Positions 49,034-61,250 are shown, numbered from the stretch's first letter. The stretch is 64,000 nt of DNA from Schistosoma haematobium (GCF_000699445.3 NC_067200.1:6092950-6156949); one strand, 5' to 3'. Made by a program: numbers and translations. Notes: generated by a model from the sequence alone, not told the origin.

Positions 49034-52000
49034 GTAAGTAAAAAAGATAATGCGGAAACCTAATTAAATAACAGTATTGACAAGAGTTAACTCCATTTGA
49101 AGTTCTTCTAGGGTTACTGTCAGTTCCAAGCCTGGGTAAAGGATAAAGATTGGACATGGAGTATAACAGCAGCTCTCCTGAAGTTAGTCTTTGTTGTCTA
49201 ACATGCGTCCAATGTGTTTTACTGATTTCAAGCACCTCCAGGTTGAATCTTTTCATTTCTGCAGCAATTTGGATGACTCTCCCGTTCTCCTACATTGTAC
49301 GAGCATTCCATGTATCTAAATTAATGGTTGCTCTGGTTGTCAGAAGAGACATCAGCTTCATAACTTCCGAAGGAACTCGGACTTCATTATGAAGTGTCAC
49401 AACTCTTCTAAATGAAGACCTTCTAACTCCCAGGACAGAGTTTAAATGCTTTCAATTATTTTTTCTATTTAGCATCTTTTTAAAGCGATTTAGTTTTCTA
49501 AAAGATGCTGTCGCTAACCCTATGTCCAACTCTTCTCCTTTATCCGTGCTTGGGACAGGCAGCAGCCCCAGAAAGGCTCTAGGCGTAAATAACTAAGTAA
49601 ATCTTCATTGATTAAGATGGCTGAGATATGTATTACATGTTCTCATTACTTTATATTTTGGAACTTGTAATCTGATTACTAATACTCAGTGTTCTAATAT
49701 GATCAGATCAACAGTCAAGTCTTTAACACTGATTGATTAGGAGATTAGTGGTATATAGATGAAGAATGATTTTGAAATGACTGAAGAATACTTATTATAA
49801 CCGAATACTCTACATTTGAAAGCATCTTGTTTGGATCTTATTAACAACTAAAACTTTTGAGTATGGTTACCAAGATAAATGGGATAAAGTTCTGGCAATA
49901 GTTTATCATTCGATTGATCCAATAGGAGAAAATCCTTCATTCGAAATGATCTATTAATTGTTTATACACCTACTCTTCTTGTTCCAAATAAATAGTTATA
50001 ACGTTTCATATAATCAAACGTATATTGATTAGTTCAATGAATATGACACGTCAATTATTTGGGGATAAATATGTTGTAATTTGTGCCCTGTTAATATATA
50101 ACGTAATGATACCGCCAATTAGAGAACAACGAATTATCGACCGGACCAAAGGACGCATAAAACCCCCTGCGAGTAGTCTAGAGTCTTCACCGGTCCTGCT
50201 TCCTGTCTAGCTAATCCAGTTAAGTCCAGAACACCAGTCTCAGCCTCTGCAATATAAAACCATATATTTCAAACATACTGGGTATATATACAAAACCGAA
50301 CAGACCACATCATAACATAAAATAGAAAATAACATTTGTACAATATCTAGCCAAAAGTGACTGTGAATATGGGAGATAGTAATTGATAGACCAGGCATAA
50401 CTCAAGAATGGTAAATCATATAATAATAGTTCATAGTTCACAATAAAGCTTATGATAAGAGGAACGTGATTATGAATAATTTAGTTACTTAACAACTATA
50501 CGATAAAAAATAGATATAGTATTAGTTCATAAATAGATTCTAACAGTTACCATTCATTATTCTCATCAGGATATAACAAAATATTATCACTGGAAGTAGA
50601 TAAGGTTTATACAATAACATGAATCGACTGAAGTTAGAAATTTAAACCATCATATGTCAACTCATTGGTCTGAAGGCCAATTGCACGTTAAAAGGCCCCA
50701 AAAGTCTAAAGTTCGGCTCCGGATTTAGTCATGGAAAAATTGAATACAAGGGAGAGTCAATTATCCAGTGTCAAATTTTGTTACATTGATATTATAACTT
50801 CGATTAATTCGTGTAGAATATCACCAACAAATCAAATTAGTCTAGTGGTCTTAGTGGTTAAGCGATCGCGTGCGAGACTAATAGGTACTGAGTTCGAATC
50901 TCGCGAAGCGGGGATCGTGGATGCTCAATATCGAGGAGTCCCACAATAGAACGAAACGGCCGTCTAGTAGCTTCAGGTTTTCCACAGTGGTCTAGCTTCG
51001 ATTGACTCATGATGTCATCTGTTATAAAAACTACTTTGTTTCAAGTAAAAATGATCACTTTTTAAAGTTTTGTTAACAGGTAATACACTACTGAATTACT
51101 ATTAAACAGACAGTTATTGTTTTTTAAAATTTTATTTTGATCATTTTAGCTGTTGTGATAAGTGTATTGATCCTTGGAAAAGAGATGAACATAAATGTGT
51201 AAACAACGAAAAGATGGTGAGTTATTTTCAAGCTATTTGGCTAAATATACTTAGCATTAGGGTTATTGAGTCAAATTGAGAATAATAGAAGAGGATAGAG
51301 GCATTAATCAGTTAGAATTTCACAACATCAGTTTACATTCATGATAAAGTTGACAATGATAATTTAGAGAGTTGAATAACTTCACAATAAATGAGTTCCG
51401 TTGGCAATGATATGTCTATTTTTCTTTTCTTTACTAATGATTCAGTAAACTAACACGGCTATTGGGAATATTCCATCTATGTGGTTGTGTATTTTAGATT
51501 CAAACAGCCAGTTCCTTAGTGTTTTATGACAATACCATATAACATGTAATTTGACTTTGGAAGATGTTAAAAGTAAGTAAGAATTTCTCATAGACTGAAT
51601 AAATATAAACATATCGCTTTCTTGCGTTCATATTAACACATATCAATGTTAACAGTAAGTGAGAAACCATGAATAGGGAACAATATGCCGTTGTCGATTA
51701 TGCATCTAATCAAAGTCTCAACTTCAAGTTCCTTGTCTGGGTTATAAAGGGTGACGAGTATGTACACTTATGATTTGTGTACATTTTAATTGGGTTTAGG
51801 AATTAGATATTCCTACTAATTCTAATTTCCACGCTTGTACGGTGGGTTTGATACATTATAAAAGTGTATATCGTAACCGAATCAGACAACCAGAACATAA
51901 CAAATTTAAATTTATGTAAGGCAGTGGTTTAGTGTTGATAAGTGCTGAATGAATCCTTTTTTGATATATATATATATATTTAATGAATCGGTTTCAGCTA

Positions 52001-52288
52001 GACCACCATGGAAAACCTGGAAGCACTGTACGACGGTGTAGTTCTAAACATTAACACCGTTGGATGCCGGCCCACTTGTCTAATAGTTAAGCGCTCGCGT
52101 GCAAGACTGGTAGGTCTTGGGTTCGAGTCTCACAGGAAAGAGCGGGATCGTGGATGCGCACTGTCACGGAAGAGTCCCACAATAGGATGAAATGACCGTC
52201 CAGTGCTTCTAGGTTTTTCATGATGGTCTAGCTTCAACTGACTCATGATTTCAACCATTGAAATTACTATAATATCAACAAAACCCCT

Positions 52289-52324
<36 letters not shown>

Positions 52325-52559
52325 TGGAGCCCATATGCACCATTGGTTTGGAATTGGGGGTTTTCAACTCCCTAGGTGGATTCTCCATGTCCACCAACCC
52401 GGTTAAAGCGCCGGACATTCGATTTTTGTCCTTCCAGGTTATCAATGATGGATTCACTTACATCGATTCATGAATTCAGCTATTAAACTTACTGCCATCT
52501 CCACAGATCCCCATTTTGATTTACAGATGAATATATATGGTAGTGAATAAAGTGAGTAT

Positions 52560-52591
<32 letters not shown>

Positions 52592-55500
52592 AGCAATATT
52601 ACAGCATACTACTGTTTCTATTTTCAGTAGCGAAAATACTAGGTATCACTACGCCACTTTTAAACTGTTTATCCCATTATACTGTTATTGTATTTTCAGT
52701 AGGGATAATTCAACTTTTATGAAACTTCAATTGATTAATCACAGAGTAGTGATTAATATCATGTTCACATAACATCTTTAGTGCTGAATAATTTCTACTG
52801 ATTAAGTTGCCGTATGACTATTAGCCTCAATTCTACAGGAGATCAACAGTGACTCAAAGTAGTCAGTATTAACGTATAAAAGTGGGGAGCTAAATGACCT
52901 AGACTTGAATTCCATACATTATTAGTTGCCTCAAGAAAACAAGTACTCTTTCTTAGAGAGTGCTAACTGAAAGGGTTTTGTGCCTAACAGCTCCGGTTAT
53001 TATTCAAACGGAGTTATAAACCAAAACTCGGGTGATTAGTTAAACCTTGATTAGTAACTAATTACGACACTTTGATATGAAGATAGACAGCAGACTTATA
53101 ATTCATTGAGAAGTATTTTCTGAACATTAAAATAGTTAACAACAATTAATGAATAGAAAAGTAGTTGCTAATTAGACCTGTGTAACTAAGTATTTTTAAT
53201 CTCGTTCTAGTAGTCAATTTCAATTAAAAATTGATCTTGTTTTTTTACTTTTGTTTCTGCGAAAACACTTTAGATCATGAATAAATATTCTGTAAATAAC
53301 ACATTGAAGGAAAAATTTAATCAATTTATGAATACTACTGATAATTCCGTTATTAGTAGTAAAAAACAATCATTACCATTTTGTCAAAATTCACAATCAG
53401 TCAATCCAGAATTATGTCAAACTTATAAGAATTATGACGAGAAGCATCGAAATATATTAACACACTCAAAAATATCTAATAATAATGGTAATAATAGTAC
53501 TAATAATCACAAATGCAGATTTATGATAAAAGATATACTTGGATTTCAGAATCATCCATCATCTGCTAAAGACGACGATGATAATATGAAAAATAGATCA
53601 AAGATTCGGTCTGAAGAGTCAGTGCACGATTCAAAACCAGTTGAAGAATTTCCTCATCATAAAATAATATTTTGCAATGAAAATAGCAAATCTGTTAAAA
53701 AAATTAGAAATAAACGAACTTCTTTTTGTTTAAAAACATCAACTACTGAAACATTTGAAAGTAGCATATGTTTATCATCTAAAAATATGAGATTCATCCC
53801 ACATCATGCAAATAATGTTAATAATAATTATCATTATTATAATTATAATAAAGTTAATCAGATAGAAAAAAATCAATCCTATATGGAGGACGAACAAAGA
53901 AATAGAAATGAAGATTCTGACACTGCAAAGATCAGTTCACAAAACACTCCAAAATGTTATTCTCGTCAATATCGCGTTGATTATCAACGATTTGTACAAG
54001 ATAAGAAACGACAAAATTGTTCAACATGTAATTTGAGTTTTTGTCAACCAGTAGATTTTGTTCTACATATTCAAAAAGTGAGTATACATCTTGTTGAAAG
54101 CAACGTAATAATAATTATTATTGATAATAATGGGTAGTTTACAAATCACAACTGATTAGTTACTGAGGAGTAATAAACATTTGGTTAGCCTTTCAGTAGT
54201 AGATAGATATTGGTTATGTCTCATTGACCAATAGATGTAAATATTTCAATTTTACAGGAAGTTTTTTTGCAGCTCAGTGGTAACACCTTGAACTGTCAAG
54301 TTTGGCGATAAATATTCGTAACCCACAGAGAGCGTCAATTCGCTTATGATTGTAGATATGCCTTGCTGACGAGTGTCAACTAACTCAAAACTTATGTCGA
54401 AGTAGGTTCTCTGTTAACACACTTCACAAAACGTTCGTACTGAATTTTAACGCTTTGAAGAAAAGGGTATACGTTACAATCAGTCGCATTGTAAAACTTG
54501 GCACATGTGTTTAAAATCGGTTCAAGTTGTAATAACTTACTCGCACAGAGATATAAAGCTGTCAAGGTCAATCCCAGTGTAGTAGAGATGGCAAACATAT
54601 TGGTGGTAAAAAAGAAAATCAGGGATTCAGTAAACATTTTAGAAAAACATAAATCCGTGAAATAAAAAATCCGTGCAGAATTAAGAAACTTAGGGTCTAA
54701 GAAGAGACAAAAAGTGGACGCAGCTGCTCGGCGCAAACTATTTTAAGTCACTTTATTCAGAGTTTAGAACTAATGGTGACAACAATCACGTGGACTCCAA
54801 CCAGTTCAACTGTCAATGACTTTATGAACTGGCACCATGTTTTGGTTTAATTGCCACTGGCTTTCTTCCAACCTGATTCTACACCAGACGTCATCCGTAG
54901 AAGTAAGCGAAGGTTGAGCATACGTTACAGATGTCTCAACCACTTCAGTAGATGGAGTTTTGTTACCTCATCATTCGATTCACCATCCTTGCTTAGTACC
55001 CTATTTCCAATCCAAAAATACACGAGCAATGCTTTGAAGTAAGAATGAACTCTATTCTTAATGGCAGTAAACTTGTCCTTCGGTTGACAGACGGATATTT
55101 TGCCTACATCGCAAGTGAACTCAGTAATAACACAGCTCTCCGAAACGAAACCATTAGGTGGACAAAGGATTGTTTTTTTTAAAATTATGGTTACTGTATG
55201 AAAAGTAAAATAAAAACCACAGCGGATACAATCAACAAAGAATTTAAACTCAGATTTTACATGTCAGTAGAAAGATGTTATAGCTAACTAAACCAATGAA
55301 CACATACTGACCTAGTTGAAAGGAATATTACAAATGGATCAATGTTAGACCGCCGTTTGAAACGTGGGAGCAGTGGACGTCCATCTCGTTCTAGCATGGG
55401 ACTCTTCAGTAATGCACATTCGCGATCCTACACGCGTGATTCAAATCCAGGACCTTCAGTCTCACGCCCGAACGTTTAAACTTTAGACCGCTAAGCCGGC

Positions 55501-58500
55501 ATCCAACGGCGTTAACGTCTAACCTCAACCAATCCGTGATATTACTCAACCGTCCACCATTGTTTCCAGTGGGTAACAGCCTCACAACAAACACGGTTGA
55601 ACTCGACTGGTCACAGCTTCTTACTAGAACTCCAGGAAATCTATCGTGAAGGTAGCCATTAGTGAGCACATGATGTCGATCTAAAATCAAAAATCTCCAC
55701 AACCCTATACTGATAAATATTACGAATCTTACTATTTCAATGTTCAATAAAGCAATGACAAAGATATCATCAGTATAACACAAATCACATTTTAGCTGGT
55801 TGTAGCTTGTCATCAGGAAATCCTATTTGACCTGACCATTCATCGATAAGGAGTAACAGTAAACTCAAGGAAACCAACGAAAATTACCTCCAACCACTCA
55901 ATATCAAAAGGGATTTTGTGGATATTATAGTAATCTCAGTGGTTGAGATCATGAGTCAATTGAAGCTAGACCACCATGGAAAACCTGAAAGCACGGGACG
56001 GACGTTTCGTCCTAGTGTAGGACTCCTCGGCAGTGCGCATCCACGATCCCATTTCCCGAGATTCGAACCCGGGGCCTATCAGTCTTGCACGTGAGCGCTT
56101 AACTATTAGACAAGTGAGGCGGCATCCAATTGTGGTAATGTCTTACTTCAACTAACCCATGAAACTGAGCGACACATCCACCATTTTCATCAGTGAGTTA
56201 CTATCTCATAACAGACCTGGTTGAACTCCACTGGTCACTGTTTCTCAGTAGAACTCCAAGAAACAACCTCTTAGAGACTGTCACTAGTGAGTATATGTTG
56301 ATTATTAACCGAAGGGGTTTTTTGTAGATATTTTAGTAATTCTTTAATAGTTGAAGTTAGACCACTGCTGAGGAGTCCTATAATAAGACGAAATGGGTGT
56401 CTAGTTATTCCAGATTTTCCATAATAATCTAGCTTCAATTAACTCATGATCTCGATTATTAAAATCAAAAGAAAAACATAAATCATGAAATACTGAGTCC
56501 ATTAGACTAGTGACTATATTTCAGTTTAATCGATATAAATTTAATCAACACCAATGAAATAAAAAAAACATTAGTTACTACCTAGTAACTAATCAATTAT
56601 GCATTAAAAACAGTTGATAATCAATATTTAGAAGACTTTTGCCAAAGAAGAAATATGAATTTATAACAGATTAATCCATTATTGATTTAAACAAGAAAAA
56701 ATATAAAATAGTTGTGAAAGGAATTTATTACTACTTAAATTAAAAAAAAAGCAGATCAATCATCAAATTTATCTTATCAAAGAGACCCCTAAATAGAAGA
56801 TAGACATTATCCAATTACGGTAAATCTAGTAAACTATTTTTAAAATATTTAGATTTATTCTATAGATTGACCGTTTTGTCCTTTGCTCAACTTTAATGGT
56901 TATAATTATGTTTAGTGTAGGTTATGATAATTCTTAATGATGAACAATTAAGATGTTCTTCTAAATGAAGAATTGGATCTAAGTGAACTAAATACGTTAG
57001 ACGATTAATATACAACATATACCAAATACATATGCGACACACAAGTCACTTAATTTGTGTGTGAGTTGTGATATTTTCTGGGTGCATAGACAGAAGGAGG
57101 CCAAACTTAAAGGTATGATCTACAAGGCTGTGGAGCAACGTCAAAAGATGAAGTCCTATGGTAGCCGATAACCAACAATTGGTTCATACACCATTTGTTC
57201 TCTCAAGATACTGTAGCCCATGTGCACCATTGGTTTGGAATTGGGGGTTTTCAACTCCCCTAGGTAAACTCTCCATGTCAACCAACTCGGTTAAAGCGCC
57301 AGAGTTTCGCTTTGTGTCCTTTCAATTTCGTAAACAACACCCTCGCCATGAGGAGGAAGTGAATAGGACTTGCCTTACAGAGGCTGTATGCGCGTGGCCA
57401 TGTGAGAGCATTTTGAGAGGGTTCTCTTCCCACTCTCGGCCGTACCACGGCATTCGGGGACATGAATTGTATAGATATATTAATATAGATATGATAATAT
57501 TGTATAGATATTATCGCAATATTATTACTCGTGAGAACTATTATCTATCAAGAAAATAACTTGAAGAACTAATGTTTTGATAATGATCGACTTCTAATTG
57601 CAACGGTCAGACTGGAATAACTATGTATCACATGTCATAGTACTATGAAAAAAGCCAACTTCCGTCGTAACACTATTTTTTCTAACAATTCATCTTCCTA
57701 TTCTATTTATAACAATCAGATTTAGTAGTATAAGACAATTATTAATAAGTGATTATTTGTCGCACATATATTTCCATAGTATAAACCGCCAGCTAATCTT
57801 AGCTAGACCACCAGTGAAAACCTGAAACATTGGAAGGCTGTTTCGTCCCAATGTGGGACTCCTCGGTAGTGAGCATCTACGATCCCGATTTCGGGAATCG
57901 AATCTAAGACTATCGATCTCGCACGTGCGCTCTTAGCCTTCACATAACTGAGGAGGCGTCCAATAGTGTACATGTTTAACTCCAAACAATTCACGATATT
58001 CAGCAGCTCTCATCCGTTGCCTATGTTATACGACTGTTTCATATCCAATCAAACATTGTAAGTTCAATTCACGAATGCTGGGTTGTGGATGCACACTGCT
58101 GAGAAATCGCATAAACAGATGAGTTTGTTGTCAAATTCTTTCACAATTTTAATAGGGTTCTAAGATCAATTCATGATTCAAACTATGAAAATTTTACAAT
58201 CTCCACAAATTATCTTAATACCATATTTATCCTTGTTTGCCAGGTTCATCTTGGATTAAAATTGACAAACAATGAAAATAATTTAACAAAACCTTTAAAA
58301 GAATCACTACAATCAAACAAAAATAACACATGTAAATCTCAGAAAATACATAGAAATGTTGACGATACTGGTCGTATCCATATTGTTACTAATAGTAACG
58401 ATAATGATCATGAAAGGGATCAAATGAGAAATAACAAAGATGGTAATTATCATCCTTTATCACTAAAATCAACAATCGATCGTAATACAAGAAAAAGATC

Positions 58501-58534
58501 TTATAAATCCGTAAAAGCTATGAAGAAATATTGA
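48840..58534 (+). CDS. Zinc-finger protein gene, probable CtBP-recruiting regulator (4 exons)
   Basis: Four exons (48840-49033, 51150-51216, 53274-54077, 58244-58534) join in consistent phase to 451 codons plus stop. Exon 1 has VPMDLSRN, matching the PxDLS motif by which many zinc-finger repressors bind CtBP. Exon 2 has a Cys/His cluster CCDKCIDPWKRDEHKC. The end of exon 3 plus the start of exon 4 forms one C2H2 finger, C-x2-C-x12-H-x4-H. The rest is low complexity, rich in Asn, Ser and Lys. Inference: a nuclear transcriptional co-regulator. I do not recognise an orthologue. The start is the first ATG after an in-frame TAG 15 bp upstream, but TTTAG|GC there could instead be an acceptor, so earlier exons are possible. 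The introns hold repeats, two of them solo-LTR or LINE fragments. Confidence 0.8.
49093..49445 (-). mobile_element. RTE-like LINE, N-terminal endonuclease start
   Basis: The minus strand reads NARTM, a stop, ENGRVIQIAAEMKRFNLEVL, EISKTHWTHVRQQRLTSGEL and LLYS. N-ART----GR--QIAAEM and THW-----QRL are the opening of the APE-type endonuclease of trematode RTE-like LINEs. Only about 115 codons remain. In intron 1 of the zinc-finger gene. Confidence 0.78.
49485..49590 (+). repeat. Module M, copy 3, upstream of a LINE start
   Basis: TAAAGCGATTTAGTTTTCTA, GATGCTGTCGCTAACCCTAT, GTGCTTGGGACAGGCAGCAG. Immediately 5' (minus-strand sense) of the LINE endonuclease start at 49445, hence probably part of that element's 5' UTR. 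Confidence 0.55.
50072..50578 (-). mobile_element. Solo LTR, family L1, with perfect AAATA duplication
   Basis: 507 bp, TGTTGTAATTTGTG to AGGATATAACA, flanked by AAATA at 50067-50071 and 50579-50583. In intron 1 of the zinc-finger gene, antisense to it. Confidence 0.88.
50840..51030 (+). repeat. Family A copy, plus
   Basis: GTCTAGTGGTCTTAGTGGTT, box B GAGTTCGAATCTCGCG, ribozyme 50925-50975 (U4 mutated, otherwise well kept), tail GCTTCGATTGACTCATGATG. A broken piece of the same family precedes it at about 50620-50720. Confidence 0.75.
51150..51216 (+). CDS. Zinc-finger gene exon 2, small Cys/His exon
   Basis: 67 nt between CATTTTAG|C and ATG|GTGAGT. It completes Thr (AC|C) and encodes CCDKCIDPWKRDEHKCVNNEKM. 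The spacing C-x2-C-x8-H-x-C is not a standard C2H2 finger but could be a small zinc knuckle. It was found by splice phase and is too short to show as an open frame. Confidence 0.72.
51983..52296. repeat. Family A palindrome with short minus arm
   Basis: Minus arm 51983-52032 (GCTAGACCACCATGGAAAAC), plus arm 52035-52296 with head GTTGGATGCCGGCCCACTTG, box B, ribozyme (core mutated) and complete tail ATCAACAAAACCCCTTCTGA. Confidence 0.78.
52292..52323. repeat. (TA)n tract grown from a family-A tail
   Basis: About 15 TA units starting directly at the end of the family-A tail CTTCTGATATATA. A second (TA)n run lies at 52559-52591. Confidence 0.93.
52322..52440 (-). repeat. Family T, short internal fragment
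   Basis: CTGGAGCCCATATGCACCAT to CCGGACATTCGATTTTTGTC, between a (TA)n tract and a family-A tail fragment. Confidence 0.65.
52432..52522 (+). repeat. Family A tail fragment
   Basis: CCTTCCAGGTTATCAATGAT to CTCCACAGATCCCCATTTTG. Confidence 0.6.
53274..54077 (+). CDS. Zinc-finger gene exon 3, large low-complexity exon
   Basis: 268 codons after acceptor CACTTTAG|ATCATG. Long Asn/Ser/Lys/His-rich, probably disordered region with an acidic patch (KDDDDN) and several KKxRNKR-type basic stretches that could act as nuclear localisation signals. It ends with RQNCSTCNLSFCQPVDFVLH and IQK|GTGAGTATAC, three quarters of a C2H2 finger. This is the longest open frame in the window and is free of repeats. 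Confidence 0.82.
54235..55190. other. Repeat-free ~0.95-kb block with a 114-codon minus frame
   Basis: In intron 3 of the zinc-finger gene, compositionally richer in G+C than its surroundings. The minus frame 54392-54736 has RRAAASTFCLFLDPKFLNSA, a hydrophobic stretch IFFFTTNMFAISTTLGLTLT and CAKFYNATDCNVYPFLQSVK. No family recognised, and no ATG or splice context supports a gene. Possibly an unrecognised mobile element or a retrocopy. Confidence 0.3.
55325..55715. repeat. Family A minus copy with opposite tail
   Basis: Minus arm 55330-55675 (A14 mutated ribozyme, head, CAACCAATCCGTGATATTAC, GGTTGAACTCGACTGGTCAC), then plus tail AAAAATCTCCACAACCCTAT. Confidence 0.75.
55905..56465. repeat. 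Family A: full minus unit, tandem tail, then plus arm
   Basis: Minus unit 55905-56308 from CAAAAGGGATTTTGTGGATA to CTGTCACTAGTGAGTATATG; then GAAGGGGTTTTTTGTAGATA (a second minus tail, 56310-56350) directly joined to a plus ribozyme arm CCACTGCTGAGGAGTCCTAT to 56465. The plus ribozyme keeps CTGAGGAG and GAAAT with a weak stem II. Confidence 0.78.
57090..57465 (-). repeat. Family T, minus orientation
   Basis: AGGAGGCCAAACTTAAAGGT to TCTCGGCCGTACCACGGCAT. Tail truncated. In intron 3 of the zinc-finger gene. Confidence 0.7.
57790..58222. repeat. Family A palindrome before zinc-finger exon 4
   Basis: Minus arm 57795-58010, plus arm 58040-58222 (GTTCAATTCACGAATGCTGG, CACACTGCTGAGAAATCG, TTACAATCTCCACAAATTAT). 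It ends 22 bp before the exon 4 acceptor. Confidence 0.65.
58244..58534 (+). CDS. Zinc-finger gene exon 4, finger end and C-terminus
   Basis: 96 codons and TGA after acceptor TTTGCCAG|GTTCAT. VHLGLK supplies the second His of the finger (H-IQKV-H). The tail is hydrophilic, Asn/Lys rich, ending RKRSYKSVKAMKKY. No clear AATAAA was seen in the next 100 bp. The acceptor directly follows a family-A plus-strand repeat (58060-58220). Confidence 0.78.
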   Translation, partial: VHLGLKLTNNENNLTKPLKESLQSNKNNTCKSQKIHRNVDDTGRIHIVTNSNDNDHERDQMRNNKDGNYHPLSLKSTIDRNTRKRSYKSVKAMKKY

Positions 58535-58684
58535 TGCAAGTACGATCATACCTAATTAATCTTTTTTGCATTAACATAGTGAAGTTTGACTGATATGTGT
58601 GCACAAAGTGTTCTTTTTTGTCATCAGAATAGTGTAAATATACATATGTTTTTCAGTAAGTTTTCATAACATTATCTGACAGGT

Positions 58685-58985
58685 ATCTACCTTGGTACAA
58701 TGGAAGACGGTCGCGCAATCTTGTGGATTAGTTGAGGTTAGACATTAACACCATTGGATGCCGGCTCAGTGGTCTAGTAGGTTAGGCATTTGCGAGCGAG
58801 ATTGATAGGTCCTTGGTCCGAATCTCGCGAAGCAAGATCGTGGATGAGCACTGCCGACGAGTCCCGCAGTAGGATGAAATGGCCGTTCAATGCTTCCAGG
58901 TTTTCTATGGCGGTCTAACATTAATCAGTTCATGAACTCAATCAATAACTTAATAATCTCCATAATCCTATATTGATTATATGGA
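58685..58985 (+). repeat. Family A, near full-length, plus
   Basis: CTTGGTACAATGGAAGACGG to ATCTCCATAATCCTATATTG. Head GGATGCCGGCTCAGTGGTCT. Ribozyme CCGACGAG (U4 mutated). Confidence 0.78.
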
Positions 58986-59079
58986 AGTGTTTGAGTTAAT
59001 CAGTTGATGATATAAGAAACTGGAATTTAATCAATTTTTTATTTGAATATAGCCACTTTGATATATTATCTGAAACAGA

Positions 59080-59420
59080 AAGATTCCGATTAGTAGTAGA
59101 ATCCAAGATGGGGGTTTTGTCTTATTTAGGAATCATCATTTAGATAACTGAAACGGGGATAGTCCGTACAGGATTTACATATGTTAATAAAGATCAATCA
59201 TATTTTTAGTGCTGAATATCATTAATGGGATAATTTAAATCATTACTAACATTGATTTGAAAATCATACTGCTTTAACCAGTTGACAACTAGATTCAGTA
59301 GGTCAGTGAATAACGAAGTAGATATTTAAAGCAAAGAATACTGGGTTCGATCCCTAACGTAGACGTAGACAATCGGACGAAATACGCGTCTTGATTTCCA
59401 CTCCCAACCACAATTATTCC
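59080..59420. repeat. Family B palindrome, decayed
   Basis: Minus arm 59085-59200 (GATTAGTAGTAGAATCCAAG), plus arm 59290-59420 (CTGGGTTCGATCCCTAACGT, CGGACGAAATACGCGTCTTG). Confidence 0.55.
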
Positions 59421-59679
59421 GTTCCGAAAAATTCTTAATTTTCTCGTTCCCTATAGTAGTATGTAGATTTTTACAGAAATGTTCATCAATTTTTTACATC
59501 TATGTCACTTAACACTGTTAATAGGATTGAATAGAATCCATTAAAGGGAAAATTATTATAATTTGGAGAATAATTTAATCAACTATGTTGTAATTAAACA
59601 CAAATCAGTAGTATTTTAAAATTTCTTATTTTGCCGCTTCATTGACCTCATTGAGTGCACAACACGATTCCTGGTGATA

Positions 59680-59950
59680 ATAACCTTTAGACCACTGAGC
59701 CGGCATCCAATGGTGTTAATGTCTAACTTCAACCCATCTACTCGTCAGGCAGAGATATGTATCTACCTGAGGCAATGGAAGATGGTCGCGCAATTCCGTG
59801 GATTGATTGAAGTTACACACAAACACCATTAGATGCCGTCTCAGTGGTCTACAGGTTAGGCGTTCGCGAGCGGGATAGCGAATGCGCACCATTGGAAAGT
59901 TTCGTACTAGGACGAAATGGCCATCCTATGCTTCCAGGTTTCCGGTGAAT
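59680..59950. repeat. Family A palindrome joined at the 5' side
   Basis: Minus head part 59680-59745 (CACTGAGCCGGCATCCAATG) and plus arm 59755-59950 (TGAGGCAATGGAAGATGGTC, GATGCCGTCTCAGTGGTCTA, GTACTAGGACGAAATGGCCA). Confidence 0.65.
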
Positions 59951-59954
59951 AGGA

Positions 59955-61090
59955 AAATCAATGAACACACGAATAAACCATAATGCTTCATATATCTGAG
60001 AAACATTTGATATTAAATTTAATCTGTTAACACAATTAGATGTACATTGAACAAATGATTCACTTTCACAGCATTTATGCTACAGCATAATTTTAGATTA
60101 TCGGTTTCAACTTGTTACGAGGTATGAAAAGCTTGGATTCCATTCTCTACAATGGTAGTGAGTATGCAATGATAGGTAGTTCCCCGGCTGGCATCAGACT
60201 GTGATGTGAAACTGATTTTTTTCTAGGACAATCTTACTTTTGATGAAATTCAATATTTGTGAAAAATGTTAGGTTGTCATCGGAAGTCAACAAAAAAATA
60301 TTGGTTTATCTAGGTTTCATGCTAATCAGCATTCATATACAAAAAATACATCTGTAATCTTAAGGCAACTGATGGGTCTCATGGGATTTTAAACATATGT
60401 AATCCGTATTCACAGTCCTATATATTACCACTAAGCTGTATTGGTGCCAAATGAATCCTTATAACACCGAGATAATTATATTGATATTGAATAGTGACCA
60501 ATGTCATTTTGATCTAGTCCTTTGGTGGTGATCAAATTCTATCGATCACAGTGTTATGTGGTCTGAGGACAAGCATGGCACTAATCGTTAACTACTTAGC
60601 AATCAATCAACGTAACTTGTACAAAATATAACCTTGATTTGAGCATACATATATTCATGTGACAAACAGATAATTAGAACGTGTGGTTTATAGACTAGAA
60701 ATGTATTCATTTCAGTTATTAAATGGTTTCCAATAAGATAACTAAATGACGGATCTAGGCCTTTCAGTATTGTATTTAAAAGGATAAAAGTAAACATCAG
60801 GACTTGATTACAGTTAATACTGGTTGGGAGGACAGCAGTTGTTTGATTATAGTATCCTAGTGTTCCAACGGAACTATTCTGATGTGAAGTACTAATTCAT
60901 GGCAAATACATTTAAAAATTCCTTTAAAAGCAGACTTCCACGTACATCATCATATCATGTTTTATCGTCCGTGTTGTCCCCTACGTAAGTAATTTTTGGT
61001 TTGTCCGCAAAAAGAAATCATACGAGGAAAATAAGATGAATATACTCTAAACTTCGATTTAAGGTCTCAAGTATATGTATTTAGTAGACA
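59955..61090. other. No feature seen
   Basis: Downstream of the zinc-finger gene. Nothing recognised. Confidence 0.4.
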
Positions 61091-61124
61091 GACTACACAA
61101 ATTACAACCTTGATAAATTGGTTT

Positions 61125-61250
61125 GGGACTAGTCCATTGGATATACCTATATTCCAATGTTGATTTTTTACGTTGAGACTCGGACCCAGCACCTTTTGTT
61201 TTAAATGTCCAACGCATGTTCCATTAGGTTACTGAGTTTAGATAGCCAAT
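61125..61250 (-). repeat. Family B fragment
   Basis: GGGACTAGTCCATTGGATAT, GTTGAGACTCGGACCCAGCA, TTAGGTTACTGAGTTT. Head plus part of the ribozyme only. Confidence 0.5.

Noticed and set aside
54392..54736. 114-codon minus frame as a gene
   Set aside because: No ATG or splice context and no recognisable domain; kept only as an unexplained block.
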